Shown here: positions 17,029 to 23,918 of the stretch, in pieces
Numbering within the stretch: position 1 is the stretch's first letter
Layout: every line of letters starts with the position of its first letter
NCBI GenBank assembly: GCA_046296655.1
Contig: JBKBLE010000022.1
Span: 1 to 37,504, forward strand
From: Cloacibacterium sp046296655
GTDB taxonomy: Bacteria; Bacteroidota; Bacteroidia; Flavobacteriales; Weeksellaceae
DNA: 37,504 bases
Direction: 5' to 3'
Position numbers and translations under genes: made by a program
The notes under the pieces: model-generated
The model's input: only the letters and a program-made list of their open reading frames with translations
Told to the model about the DNA's origin: nothing
Database searches by the model: none

Positions 17029-18945
17029 ATGATTTCTCAAAAGACCTTAGATAAAATTTTCTCTACGATTCGAGTAGAAGAAATTATCGGCGAATATGTT
17101 CAGTTAAAACGTGCAGGCTCTAATTTCAAGGGCTTGAGTCCGTTTCATGAAGAAAAAACACCAAGTTTTGTGGTTTCTCCCAGTAAACAAATTTGGAAGG
17201 ATTTCTCCTCTGGAAAAGGTGGAACTGCCATCACTTTCCTTATGGAAATCGAAGGATTTACCTATCCAGAAGCGCTGAGACATGCTGCCAAAAAGTACGG
17301 CATAGAAATAGAAGAAGACCAAGTAGAATATTCAGAAGAGCAGAAAAAAGCCCAATCTGAAAGAGAAATTCTCTACAAAATTCATGAAGTTGCCAATACT
17401 TTTTTCCAAGAAAATCTTTGGGAAACCGAAGAAGGAAAAACCATTGCGCTCTCCTATTTCAAGGAACGTGAACTGCATGATGACATCATTAAAAAATTTC
17501 AATTAGGCTATTCTCCAGAAAAGAAAAATGCTTTTACAGAATACGCTTTAGCAAAAGGTTATGAAAAAGAAATTTTAGAAAAATCTGGAATTTCAATTTT
17601 TCCAGAAAATTCACCTAATGGAATTGACCGATTTCGTGAACGTGTGATTTTTCCAATACATAGTTTTTCGGGAAGAGTTTTAGGTTTCGGAGCGAGAATT
17701 CTGAAATCCAATGTAAAAACTGCCAAATATCTCAATTCGCCAGAAACCGAAATTTACCATAAATCTAATGTTCTCTATGGTTTAAACCAAAGCAAACAAG
17801 CCATTTCCAGAGAAAATTTGTGTTTATTGGTAGAAGGTTACATGGATGTGATTTCGCTTCACCAAAGCGGAATAGAAAACGTAGTTGCAAGTTCGGGAAC
17901 GGCGCTTACAACGGAACAAATTAAACTCATCAAACGTCTCACCGAAAACGTAACCATACTTTTTGACGGCGATGCTGCAGGAATTAAAGCCAGTTTCAGA
18001 AGTATAGATATGTTGCTTTCTGAGGGAATGAATATTCGTGTGGTATTATTTCCTGATGGCGATGATCCAGACAGTTTTGCCAGAAAAAATCCTAGAGATT
18101 TTGTAGAAGATTTCATTAAAAATCAAGCGAAAGATTTCATTGATTTCAAAGCCGAAATTCTTTTAAAAGAAGCCAATAACGACCCTATCAAAAAAGCGGA
18201 AGCGATTAGAGACATAGTAAAATCTATTGGTTTCGTTTCTAATGCTTTAAAACAAGAGGTTTACCTAAAACAAGTTTCTACTCAATTTGGACTTTCGGAG
18301 CAATCGCTTTTTAATGAACTTGGCGTTCAGAAACAAGTAGTTCAACAGCAAAAACCTGCCGAAAAAAGAGAGGCAAATGTTGTAAAACTTGAAAAAGTTC
18401 AAGAATTTTCAGAAACCATCAATCCTCTTTTGGTTTTAGAAGAAAAATTAGTAGAACTCATGTTGAAATTTGGTCAATTTAAACTGTTCAGAAAAAAACC
18501 AGACAACGAAAATTATGAAACTACAGTCATTGAAGAAATCATCAATCATTTTGAAGAGGACCAATATCAACCGATTTCTCCTTTGAATCAAAAAATTATT
18601 GAAGAAATAAAAGCAGGAATTCGGCAAAATGAACTTCGTTCTAGTGATTTTTTCAAAACTTTCATGGATGAAGAAGTGGTGACAAAAACTGCAAATGCAT
18701 TAATTAACGCTCATGAAACCAGCAATTGGGAAAAACATAATATCTACTTCAGCAAAGAAGAAGAAGTGGTAGACAAAATTGTAAAAGATGTCATCATAAG
18801 ACACAAAAGAGAATTTGTGATAAAAATCATAAACGATTTAAAACACCAAATTTCAGAGGAAAATTCAGCAGAAACTTATTTAAAAATCATGAACCTCACA
18901 AAACTTAAAAACAAAATAGACGAAAATTTATTTAGAATTTTGTGA
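17029..18945 (+). CDS. dnaG: DNA primase with degenerate zinc-binding domain
   Basis: A 638-residue primase that makes RNA primers at the replication fork. The N-terminal domain has the family frame GLSPFHEEKTPSF...KQIWKDFSSGKGG. By alignment with E. coli DnaG (Cys40, His43, Cys61, Cys64), the ligand positions here are Ser37, His40, Asp58 and Ser61, so three of four zinc ligands are missing. The catalytic parts are intact: ERVIFPIHSFSGRVLGFGARI, the TOPRIM Glu in LLVEGYMDV, and ILFDGDAAG with the acidic metal-binding pair. The C-terminal third is helical and should bind the DnaB helicase. As I recall, the same zinc-less pattern occurs in other Flavobacteriia. Confidence 0.96.
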   Translation: MISQKTLDKIFSTIRVEEIIGEYVQLKRAGSNFKGLSPFHEEKTPSFVVSPSKQIWKDFSSGKGGTAITFLMEIEGFTYPEALRHAAKKYGIEIEEDQVEYSEEQKKAQSEREILYKIHEVANTFFQENLWETEEGKTIALSYFKERELHDDIIKKFQLGYSPEKKNAFTEYALAKGYEKEILEKSGISIFPENSPNGIDRFRERVIFPIHSFSGRVLGFGARILKSNVKTAKYLNSPETEIYHKSNVLYGLNQSKQAISRENLCLLVEGYMDVISLHQSGIENVVASSGTALTTEQIKLIKRLTENVTILFDGDAAGIKASFRSIDMLLSEGMNIRVVLFPDGDDPDSFARKNPRDFVEDFIKNQAKDFIDFKAEILLKEANNDPIKKAEAIRDIVKSIGFVSNALKQEVYLKQVSTQFGLSEQSLFNELGVQKQVVQQQKPAEKREANVVKLEKVQEFSETINPLLVLEEKLVELMLKFGQFKLFRKKPDNENYETTVIEEIINHFEEDQYQPISPLNQKIIEEIKAGIRQNELRSSDFFKTFMDEEVVTKTANALINAHETSNWEKHNIYFSKEEEVVDKIVKDVIIRHKREFVIKIINDLKHQISEENSAETYLKIMNLTKLKNKIDENLFRIL

Positions 18946-18954
18946 CACTTTGGC

Positions 18955-18962
18955 TAAATTTG
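18955..18962 (+). promoter_or_regulatory. -7 box (TAAATTTG) for mntA-hepT
   Basis: Exact TAnnTTTG match just after the dnaG stop and 32 nt before the mntA ATG. No similar box was found between hepT and clpP, so this may also drive clpP. Confidence 0.4.
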
Positions 18963-18994
18963 TAAAAAGGAACAGACTTTGAATAAAAAGAAGT

Positions 18995-19294
18995 ATGAAG
19001 AAAATACAAATACATCAAAATGCAATCGCTCAACTTTGTAAAAAATACAATGTTGAAAAATTATATGTATTTGGTTCTATTCTTACAGAAAAATTTAATG
19101 ACTCTAGTGATATAGATTTTATCGTAAAATTCCACCAATTAGATTTATCAAAATATGCAGACAATTATTTTGATTTAAAATTTTCATTAGAAGAAATATT
19201 GAAAAGAGAAATAGATCTATTGGAAGAAAAATCCATTAGAAACCCATATTTTCTTGAAGCAGTTAATCATCAAAAGCAGCTAATATATGGATAA
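18995..19294 (+). CDS. mntA: MNT-domain nucleotidyltransferase antitoxin (MntA type)
   Basis: A 99-residue minimal nucleotidyltransferase. The catalytic signature is complete: GS at residues 27-28, then D39-I-D41 about ten residues later, and a third carboxylate in REIDLLEE (D74). In characterised MntA-HepT systems this enzyme AMPylates a Tyr beside the HEPN active site and so disarms the toxin. The symbol here means minimal nucleotidyltransferase, not a manganese gene. Its 3' end overlaps hepT by 8 nt, typical of these pairs. It sits between dnaG and clpP, an unusual place for a toxin-antitoxin module. Confidence 0.88.
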   Translation: MKKIQIHQNAIAQLCKKYNVEKLYVFGSILTEKFNDSSDIDFIVKFHQLDLSKYADNYFDLKFSLEEILKREIDLLEEKSIRNPYFLEAVNHQKQLIYG

Positions 19295-19625
19295 GGAAAT
19301 ACAAGTTTGGCTATATGATATTCTAAATTCAATTTTAGAAATTGAGAGTTTTGTAGATTTTGAAGAAACCAATTTTCAAGATTATTCTTCAGATGTTAAA
19401 ACCAAACGTGCAGTAGAAAGAAATTTAGAAATAATAGGAGAAGCATTAAATAAAATTTCTAAAAAAGATGAAAATTTAGAAATTACTGATAAAAGAAAAA
19501 TTATAAGTGTAAGAAATAGAATAATTCATGGATATGATCAAGTTTCAGATGAATTAATTTGGTCTATTATTACACAGTATTTACCTGTTTTAGAAAAAGA
19601 AGTTAGACAATATTTAAACGAATAA
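19287..19625 (+). CDS. hepT: HEPN-domain (DUF86) RNase toxin HepT
   Basis: A 112-residue all-helical HEPN protein of the DUF86 family. The RNase signature R-x4-H-x-Y is exact: Arg76, His81 and Tyr83 in VRNRIIHGYD. Tyr83 is the residue equivalent to the one AMPylated by the MntA partner. The conserved early segment RAVERNLEIIGEAL (from residue 41) is also typical. Nothing suggests inactivation. It overlaps mntA by 8 nt and ends 7 nt before clpP. The target RNA (tRNA or mRNA) cannot be told from sequence. Confidence 0.9.
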   Translation: MDKEIQVWLYDILNSILEIESFVDFEETNFQDYSSDVKTKRAVERNLEIIGEALNKISKKDENLEITDKRKIISVRNRIIHGYDQVSDELIWSIITQYLPVLEKEVRQYLNE

Positions 19626-19632
19626 CAAATTT

Positions 19633-20307
19633 ATGGACATAAAAAAAGAATTCAGAGATTTCTCTGTAAAACATTTAGGAAATAGCGGATTAGCAACTGA
19701 CCAATACATGGGAATTTTTAACCCCACCAATCTTACTCCTTACATTATGGAAGAACGTAGAATGAACGTAGCTCAAATGGACGTTTTCTCTCGTCTCATG
19801 ATGGATAGAATCATCTTCTTAGGAACAGGGATTGATGACCAAGTTGCCAATATTGTAACCGCTCAATTATTATTTTTAGAAAGTTCAGACCCTTCTAAAG
19901 ACATTCAGATTTACATCAATTCTCCTGGTGGTAGCGTTTACGCGGGTTTAGGAATTTATGACACCATGCAAATCATCAAACCAGATGTAGCTACTATTTG
20001 TACAGGTATGGCTGCAAGTATGGGCGCTGTTTTATTAGTTGCTGGTGAAAAAGGAAAACGTTCTGCGCTTAAACATTCTAGAGTGATGATTCACCAACCA
20101 AGTGGTGGCGCTCAAGGTGTGGCAAGTGATATGGAAATCAACCTAAGAGAGATGCTAAAGCTTAAAAAAGAGTTGTATGACATTATTTCTGCACATTCTG
20201 GTCAGCCTTACGAATGGGTAGAAAAATCATCAGACCGTGATTATTGGATGACTTCTTACGAAGCCAAAGAAAACGGAATGGTAGACGAAGTTTTAGAGAA
20301 AAAATAA
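19633..20307 (+). CDS. clpP: ATP-dependent Clp protease proteolytic subunit
   Basis: A 224-residue serine peptidase that forms the ClpP barrel and degrades proteins fed by Clp ATPases. The catalytic triad is intact: Ser129 in GMAASMGAVLL, His154 in VMIHQPSGG, and Asp203 in DRDYWM. INSPGGSVYAGLGIYDT is the oxyanion and substrate-strand region. The N-terminus is about 15-20 residues longer than mature E. coli ClpP, consistent with a propeptide. It starts 7 nt after hepT with no visible promoter of its own. No clpX or tig is next to it; a terminator follows. Confidence 0.97.
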   Translation: MDIKKEFRDFSVKHLGNSGLATDQYMGIFNPTNLTPYIMEERRMNVAQMDVFSRLMMDRIIFLGTGIDDQVANIVTAQLLFLESSDPSKDIQIYINSPGGSVYAGLGIYDTMQIIKPDVATICTGMAASMGAVLLVAGEKGKRSALKHSRVMIHQPSGGAQGVASDMEINLREMLKLKKELYDIISAHSGQPYEWVEKSSDRDYWMTSYEAKENGMVDEVLEKK

Positions 20308-20334
20308 AATTTTCTATAAATTTTTAAAAATATA

Positions 20335-20370
20335 GAGAACGTGCTTTTTAGTGCGTTCTTTTTATTTTTT
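20335..20370 (+). terminator. Intrinsic terminator after clpP
   Basis: Stem GAACG / CGTTC extended by weaker pairs around a TTTTTA loop, followed by TTTTTATTTTTTT. Confidence 0.7.
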
Positions 20371-20427
20371 TTATGGCAATTTTTGCAAATTTTCCATCGC
20401 AAAATCCATTTCAAAAATTTGCAAAAC

Positions 20428-20528
20428 CAGGCTGTCCGTTGCAATTCCTCGCCTCGTCTTTCAGACGAGACTGCGGGATTTACACTCCCATCCTTATTGC
20501 AAGACTTCGTTACAAATTCACTATTTTT
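20428..20528. repeat. Structured intergenic repeat (CCGTTGCAATTCC...CCTTATTGCAA type)
   Basis: The segment has a central hairpin CTCGTCTTTCAGACGAG (20454-20470). GTTGCAATTCC on the left and TCCTTATTGCAAG on the right flank it and partly complement each other. It looks like the Bacteroidetes intergenic element that typically reads GTTGCAATCCCTCG, hairpin, then ATCCTTATCGCAA (recalled). It is not a tRNA: there is no acceptor/TPsiC geometry. Confidence 0.5.
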
Positions 20529-20554
20529 ACCAAAAATTTAAGATTTTACCCAAA

Positions 20555-20791
20555 ATGAAAGTTATCCAAATAAAAGCCAAAGATTTTTTTGAATTTATAA
20601 AACTGAAAGACACTTCTATGTGGGAAATTTTCTCCCAAATGATAGACGGAGAAGAAAAAGAAATCCTCTTTTTAGACGAAGACGAAAAAATACTTTTCAA
20701 TTACATTCTTCCCCAAAATTTAGAAAAATTAGAAGAAGACCGAAAAACCTTTGCCAAAGAATACGCAGATAAAATCTCTAATTTGAATTAA
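20555..20791 (+). CDS. Small acidic hypothetical protein (78 aa)
   Basis: A 78-residue protein from ATG 20555; the open frame extends upstream but through the repeat, and MKVIQIKAKDFFEF is the natural start. The product is soluble, rich in Lys/Glu/Asp (FLDEDEKILFNYILP) and ends EYADKISNLN. I do not recognise the family. Codon use resembles the neighbours, which supports a real gene, but no promoter was seen and the size makes it uncertain. It lies between clpP and the M28 remnant and is followed by a repeat hairpin that could act as terminator. Confidence 0.5.
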   Translation: MKVIQIKAKDFFEFIKLKDTSMWEIFSQMIDGEEKEILFLDEDEKILFNYILPQNLEKLEEDRKTFAKEYADKISNLN

Positions 20792-20792
20792 A

Positions 20793-20863
20793 AAGATAGC
20801 GCTCCTACGGAGCGCCCTTTTTTCACCATTTATTTTCTACACATATATCATTCCTACGGAATG
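20793..20863. repeat. Twin-hairpin CCTACGG repeat, copy A
   Basis: Two hairpins each with a TAC loop: GCGCTCC-TAC-GGAGCGC (20799-20815) and CATTCC-TAC-GGAATG (20849-20863), separated by 33 nt that includes TTTTCTACACATATATC. Copies B (34333-34402) and C (37359-37430) share this plan with different stems. Confidence 0.75.
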
Positions 20864-20906
20864 TAAATTCAAAATTAATTCTCTAAATTCGTGAAAACTT
20901 TCGGTT

Positions 20907-21185
20907 ATGAATTTAAAAAAATCCTTTCTATTATTAAGTATTCTAACGCTTAAGCTTTTCAACGCTCAATCTTACAAAAAACCTTTGGTTTCTGCTATTA
21001 CAGAAAAAGATTTAAGAACAGACATGTACCAAATGGCAGCAGACCAATTTTGGGGAAGAGAAGCAGGAACTTTAGACGAACTGAAAGTTTCGATGTGGTT
21101 TGCAGATAAAATGAAAGAGCAGAAATTTCTGCTCTTTTTTTATTTCATTTCCTCAATTGTTTTTCTTGTTTCAGCTACATCATGA
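20907..21185 (+). pseudogene. N-terminal remnant of an M28-family metallopeptidase
   Basis: An open frame of 92 codons begins with a signal peptide (MNLKKSFLLL...FNAQSYKKP). It continues with TEKDLRTDMYQMAADQFWGR and EAGTLDELKVSMWFADKMKEQKF, the typical N-terminus of Bacteroidetes M28 zinc aminopeptidases. The homology stops at about residue 73 (near 21126), and the rest is translated terminator and the antisense end of folP. The whole zinc-binding catalytic domain (about 400 residues) is absent. It is best read as a gene truncated by deletion. A secreted fragment might still be made but cannot be a peptidase. Confidence 0.75.
21114..21141 (+). terminator. Hairpin with T-run at the M28 remnant/folP junction
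   Basis: AAAGAGCAGAAA / TTTCTGCTCTTT stem followed by seven T residues on the plus strand. The left arm still encodes KEQK of the peptidase remnant, so the hairpin spans the truncation point. In the minus direction the T-run is short, so termination of folP here would be weaker. Confidence 0.7.
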
Positions 21186-21988
21186 ACTCTCAAAATTTTT
21201 GCACCTTTTTCTAAAACTTTTCGGTGTAAAATTTGGGTTTCTTCTCCAATTTCAAGCGGTTTTTTATTCAGAGGTTTATAAATGAACGATTTTCTAGAAA
21301 TCCCTATCAAAAGTGGAAATCTTCCGAAACCTAAATGTTCTACTTCTTCAATCATTTTATACTGATCTTCCACCGTTTTTCCAAAACCAAAACCTGGGTC
21401 TAAAATAATATCATGAATTCCCAATTTTTGTAACTGATTTACTTTTTCCGAAAAATAATAATTCACACTCATGGTAATATCATCGTAGCGAATTTTTTCG
21501 TGCATGGTAGCATAAGAAGTATTGCTGTGCATCAAAATATACGGAAGTCTAGTCTCGGCAACTGTTGGCAATAAATTTACATCAAAATAGCCTCCCGAAA
21601 TATCATTCACCACATCCATTCCTTCGTTATATCCGAATTTCACTACGTCTGCATAAAAAGTATCAATAGAAATCAAAGCTTCGGGAAATTCTTTTTTGAT
21701 TAAAGAAATAACATTCCCAATTCTTCTTATTTCTTCTTCCGCAGAAAGATATTCTGCATTCGGACGAGTAGATTGCGCTCCAATATCTATAAAATCTGCA
21801 CCATCTTTAAGCAATTTTTCGGCATGAAGAAGTGCTGATTTTTCGTTATTAAACTTTCCACCATCCGAAAAAGAATCTGGAGTAAGATTAAGAATCCCCA
21901 TAATTTTGGGAGTGTTTAAATCTACTAATCTACCATTGCAATTGATAGAAAAGTTAGAAAGCTGGAAGTTGGAAGCTGGAAGTTTCAT
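21140..21988 (-). CDS. folP: Dihydropteroate synthase
   Basis: A 282-residue TIM-barrel enzyme that joins p-aminobenzoate to the pterin pyrophosphate in folate synthesis; the sulfonamide target. Signatures are intact: MGILNLTPDSFSDGG (residues 30-44), FIDIGAQSTRP, YILMHSN, and LDPGFGFGKT, ending with ILRVHDVAETR. The first dozen residues (MKLPASNFQLSNF) are encoded by an intergenic-type repeat and have no counterpart in the enzyme fold. No alternative ATG exists before MGILN, so the start at 21988 stands. A TAAATTTG box lies 4 nt upstream. Confidence 0.95.
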   Translation of the reverse strand: MKLPASNFQLSNFSINCNGRLVDLNTPKIMGILNLTPDSFSDGGKFNNEKSALLHAEKLLKDGADFIDIGAQSTRPNAEYLSAEEEIRRIGNVISLIKKEFPEALISIDTFYADVVKFGYNEGMDVVNDISGGYFDVNLLPTVAETRLPYILMHSNTSYATMHEKIRYDDITMSVNYYFSEKVNQLQKLGIHDIILDPGFGFGKTVEDQYKMIEEVEHLGFGRFPLLIGISRKSFIYKPLNKKPLEIGEETQILHRKVLEKGAKILRVHDVAETRKTIEEMK

Positions 21989-21992
21989 TTTG

Positions 21993-22000
21993 CAAATTTA
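21993..22000 (-). promoter_or_regulatory. folP: -7 box (TAAATTTG) for folP
   Basis: On the minus strand TAAATTTG is followed by CAAA and then the ATG, so the predicted transcription start falls at or next to the start codon. Confidence 0.45.
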
Positions 22001-22044
22001 TAGAATTTCTTGGTCTAAATTTATTCAAATACGTTTGAAACCAC

Positions 22045-22052
22045 TATTTTTG
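22045..22052 (+). promoter_or_regulatory. -7 box (TATTTTTG) for the GT2 gene
   Basis: TATTTTTG, then four bases (TTGA), then the ATG at 22057. Back to back with the folP promoter; the divergent promoters share about 45 bp. Confidence 0.45.
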
Positions 22053-22056
22053 TTGA

Positions 22057-23061
22057 ATGCAAAAAACCATTTCCATTGTAGTCGCTATTTTCAATAGAAA
22101 AGACGAATTATTCGAGCTTTTGAACTCACTTATTGCTCAAACCGATAAAGATTTTGAAGTCATCATCGTAGATGATGGTTCGTCCATAGATTTATTGCCT
22201 ACTGTGGAAACTTTTAAAGAAATTTTGAATATTCAATATTTCAAAAAAGCGAATTCTGGACCTGGTTTATCTAGAAATTACGGAGCAAATCGCGCCAAAA
22301 ATGATTGGTTGGTTTTTATAGATTCAGACGTCATTGTAGAAAAAGATTACATAGAAAATATCAAAAAAAATCTTGAGAAAACAGATTGCGCTGCTTTTGG
22401 TGGTGCAGATAAAGCGCACAAAGGTTTCAATCTTTTACAAAAAGCCATCTCCTACTCTATGACTTCGGTTTTCACGACTGGTGGAATTAGAGGAAGCAAA
22501 AAAGCAGTGACCAGATTTCAGCCCAGAAGTTTTAATATGGGTGTGAACAAAGAAATTTTCCTAAAAATTGGCGGTTTTTCTGAAATGAGAATTGGCGAAG
22601 ATCCAGATTTATCAATGACGATTTGGGAAAACGGTTACCAAACGGCATTCTTTGACGATATTGGCGTTTATCACAAACGCAGAACAGATTTAGGAAAATT
22701 CTCAAAACAAGTGTATCAATTTGGTTGTGCAAGACCCATTCTGAACCAGAGACATCCTGATTATGTAAAACCAACTTTTTGGTTTCCTACTTTGTTTTTA
22801 TTAGGTTATGTTGCAGGAATTTTAGAATATTTCCTTTTACAAAAAGGTTTTGTTTTGGCATGTTACGGTTTTTATACTTTGGTGATTTTTCTTCATGCTT
22901 TGTATTTGACTAAAAATATTGCTATTGCTGCACAAGCGATTATTACTACTTACATTCAGATGTTTTCTTACGGTTACGGATTTTTAGAATCTTGGGTTAA
23001 ACTCAATGTATTGAAAATGAAACCAGAAGATGCTTTCCCGAAACATTTTTATAAGAAGTAA
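22057..23061 (+). CDS. Family 2 glycosyltransferase with C-terminal membrane segments
   Basis: A 334-residue inverting GT-A enzyme. It starts with ISIVVAIFNRKDELFELLNS, has DDGS (nucleotide-sugar binding), VFIDSDVIVEKDYI (the DxD metal site) and GEDPDLSMTIWENGY (acceptor-side acidic motif). Two or three hydrophobic segments near residues 240-315 would anchor it to the inner membrane. The donor and acceptor are unknown; lipid-linked glycans or exopolysaccharide are the usual products. It is followed after 52 nt by a methyltransferase with its own -7 box. Confidence 0.88.
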   Translation: MQKTISIVVAIFNRKDELFELLNSLIAQTDKDFEVIIVDDGSSIDLLPTVETFKEILNIQYFKKANSGPGLSRNYGANRAKNDWLVFIDSDVIVEKDYIENIKKNLEKTDCAAFGGADKAHKGFNLLQKAISYSMTSVFTTGGIRGSKKAVTRFQPRSFNMGVNKEIFLKIGGFSEMRIGEDPDLSMTIWENGYQTAFFDDIGVYHKRRTDLGKFSKQVYQFGCARPILNQRHPDYVKPTFWFPTLFLLGYVAGILEYFLLQKGFVLACYGFYTLVIFLHALYLTKNIAIAAQAIITTYIQMFSYGYGFLESWVKLNVLKMKPEDAFPKHFYKK

Positions 23062-23101
23062 TTTCTATTCTCTTCATTGATTTTTTAAAATATAAAAACC
23101 C

Positions 23102-23109
23102 TAACTTTG
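23102..23109 (+). promoter_or_regulatory. -7 box (TAACTTTG) for the methyltransferase gene
   Basis: TAACTTTG followed by CAAA and the ATG at 23114. A TTG at 23077-23079 could be the -33 part (22-nt spacer). Confidence 0.5.
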
Positions 23110-23113
23110 CAAA

Positions 23114-23869
23114 ATGAGTTGGTTCAAAGAATGGTTTAATACACCTTATTATCATATTCTCTACAAAGACAGAGATTTTGTAGAAGCAGAAAATTTCATT
23201 AGAAATCTTACCCAAGATTTACAACTTTCTAAAGATTCTAAAATCATTGATTTAGCTTGTGGCAAAGGCAGACATTCTGTTTTTTTGCATCAGTTAGGCT
23301 ATGAAGTTTTAGGAGTAGATTTGTCCGAAGAAAGCATAGAACACAATAAACAGTTTGAAACTTCGGCTGATGAAACTCCAAAATTGACGTTTAAAGTTCA
23401 CGACATGAGAAATGAACTTTATCCCAATGTTTCTTCTGAAAAAGTAAATGCAGTTTTCAATTTATTCACCAGTTTTGGATATTTTGATGATGATGAAGAT
23501 GACAGAAAAGTATTTTCTTCAGTAAAAAATGTTTTACATAACGATGGAATTTTCGTTTTGGATTTTCTCAATGAAAAATTTGTAAAAAACACTTTGGTTG
23601 ATGAAACTACTGTTACCAAAGACGGAATAGATTTTCTCATCAAAAAAAGAATAGAAGAAAATCATGTCATCAAAGATATTTTCTTTGAAGATAAAGGAGA
23701 GTCCTTTCATTATTTCGAAAAAGTAAAACTTCATACTTTAGAAGAAATAAAAAACATCGCCGAAAGTTTCGGTTTTGAAGCGGTAAAAATCTGGGGGAAT
23801 TATCAGTTAGAAGATTTTGAAAGAGAAACTTCCCCGAGATGTATTTTCCAGTTCAGAGTTAAAAATTAA
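23114..23869 (+). CDS. Class I SAM-dependent methyltransferase
   Basis: A 251-residue methyltransferase. SAM motif I is DLACGKGRHSVFL (residues 46-58), then a VLGVDLSEESIEHN acidic strand, VNAVFNLFTSFGYFDDDEDD as the post-motif II region, and FVLDFLNEKFV as motif III. The layout fits the Methyltransf_25/UbiE-like branch seen widely in bacteria. The substrate cannot be deduced; small metabolites are as likely as a quinone or peptide. No biosynthetic neighbours give a clue. Confidence 0.85.
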   Translation: MSWFKEWFNTPYYHILYKDRDFVEAENFIRNLTQDLQLSKDSKIIDLACGKGRHSVFLHQLGYEVLGVDLSEESIEHNKQFETSADETPKLTFKVHDMRNELYPNVSSEKVNAVFNLFTSFGYFDDDEDDRKVFSSVKNVLHNDGIFVLDFLNEKFVKNTLVDETTVTKDGIDFLIKKRIEENHVIKDIFFEDKGESFHYFEKVKLHTLEEIKNIAESFGFEAVKIWGNYQLEDFERETSPRCIFQFRVKN

Positions 23870-23880
23870 AATTTATAAAA

Positions 23881-23917
23881 GCTGAAAGCATTTTGCTGAA
23901 AACCAAAAAGCAAAGAA
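23881..23917. repeat. GCTGAAAGC-type repeat before the ZIP gene
   Basis: Sequence built from GCTGAAAGCATTTTGCTGAA and AAGCAAAG words and ending one base before ATG 23919. A related copy (35465-35500) lies just before the ATG of the ABC permease. Confidence 0.5.
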
Positions 23918-23918
23918 C

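Noticed and set aside
18995..19625. Reading mntA as a manganese-uptake gene because of its name and the mntH locus nearby
   Set aside because: The GSx10DxD signature and the HEPN partner show it is a nucleotidyltransferase antitoxin; the shared letters are a coincidence of naming.
20428..20528. Possible tRNA or small structured RNA gene
   Set aside because: It has a hairpin but no acceptor stem, D-loop or TPsiC signature; it fits a known style of intergenic repeat better.
20341..20558. Overlapping plus-strand open frames of about 60-66 codons after clpP
   Set aside because: They translate the terminator and the structured repeat; the only sensible gene start in the area is ATG 20555.
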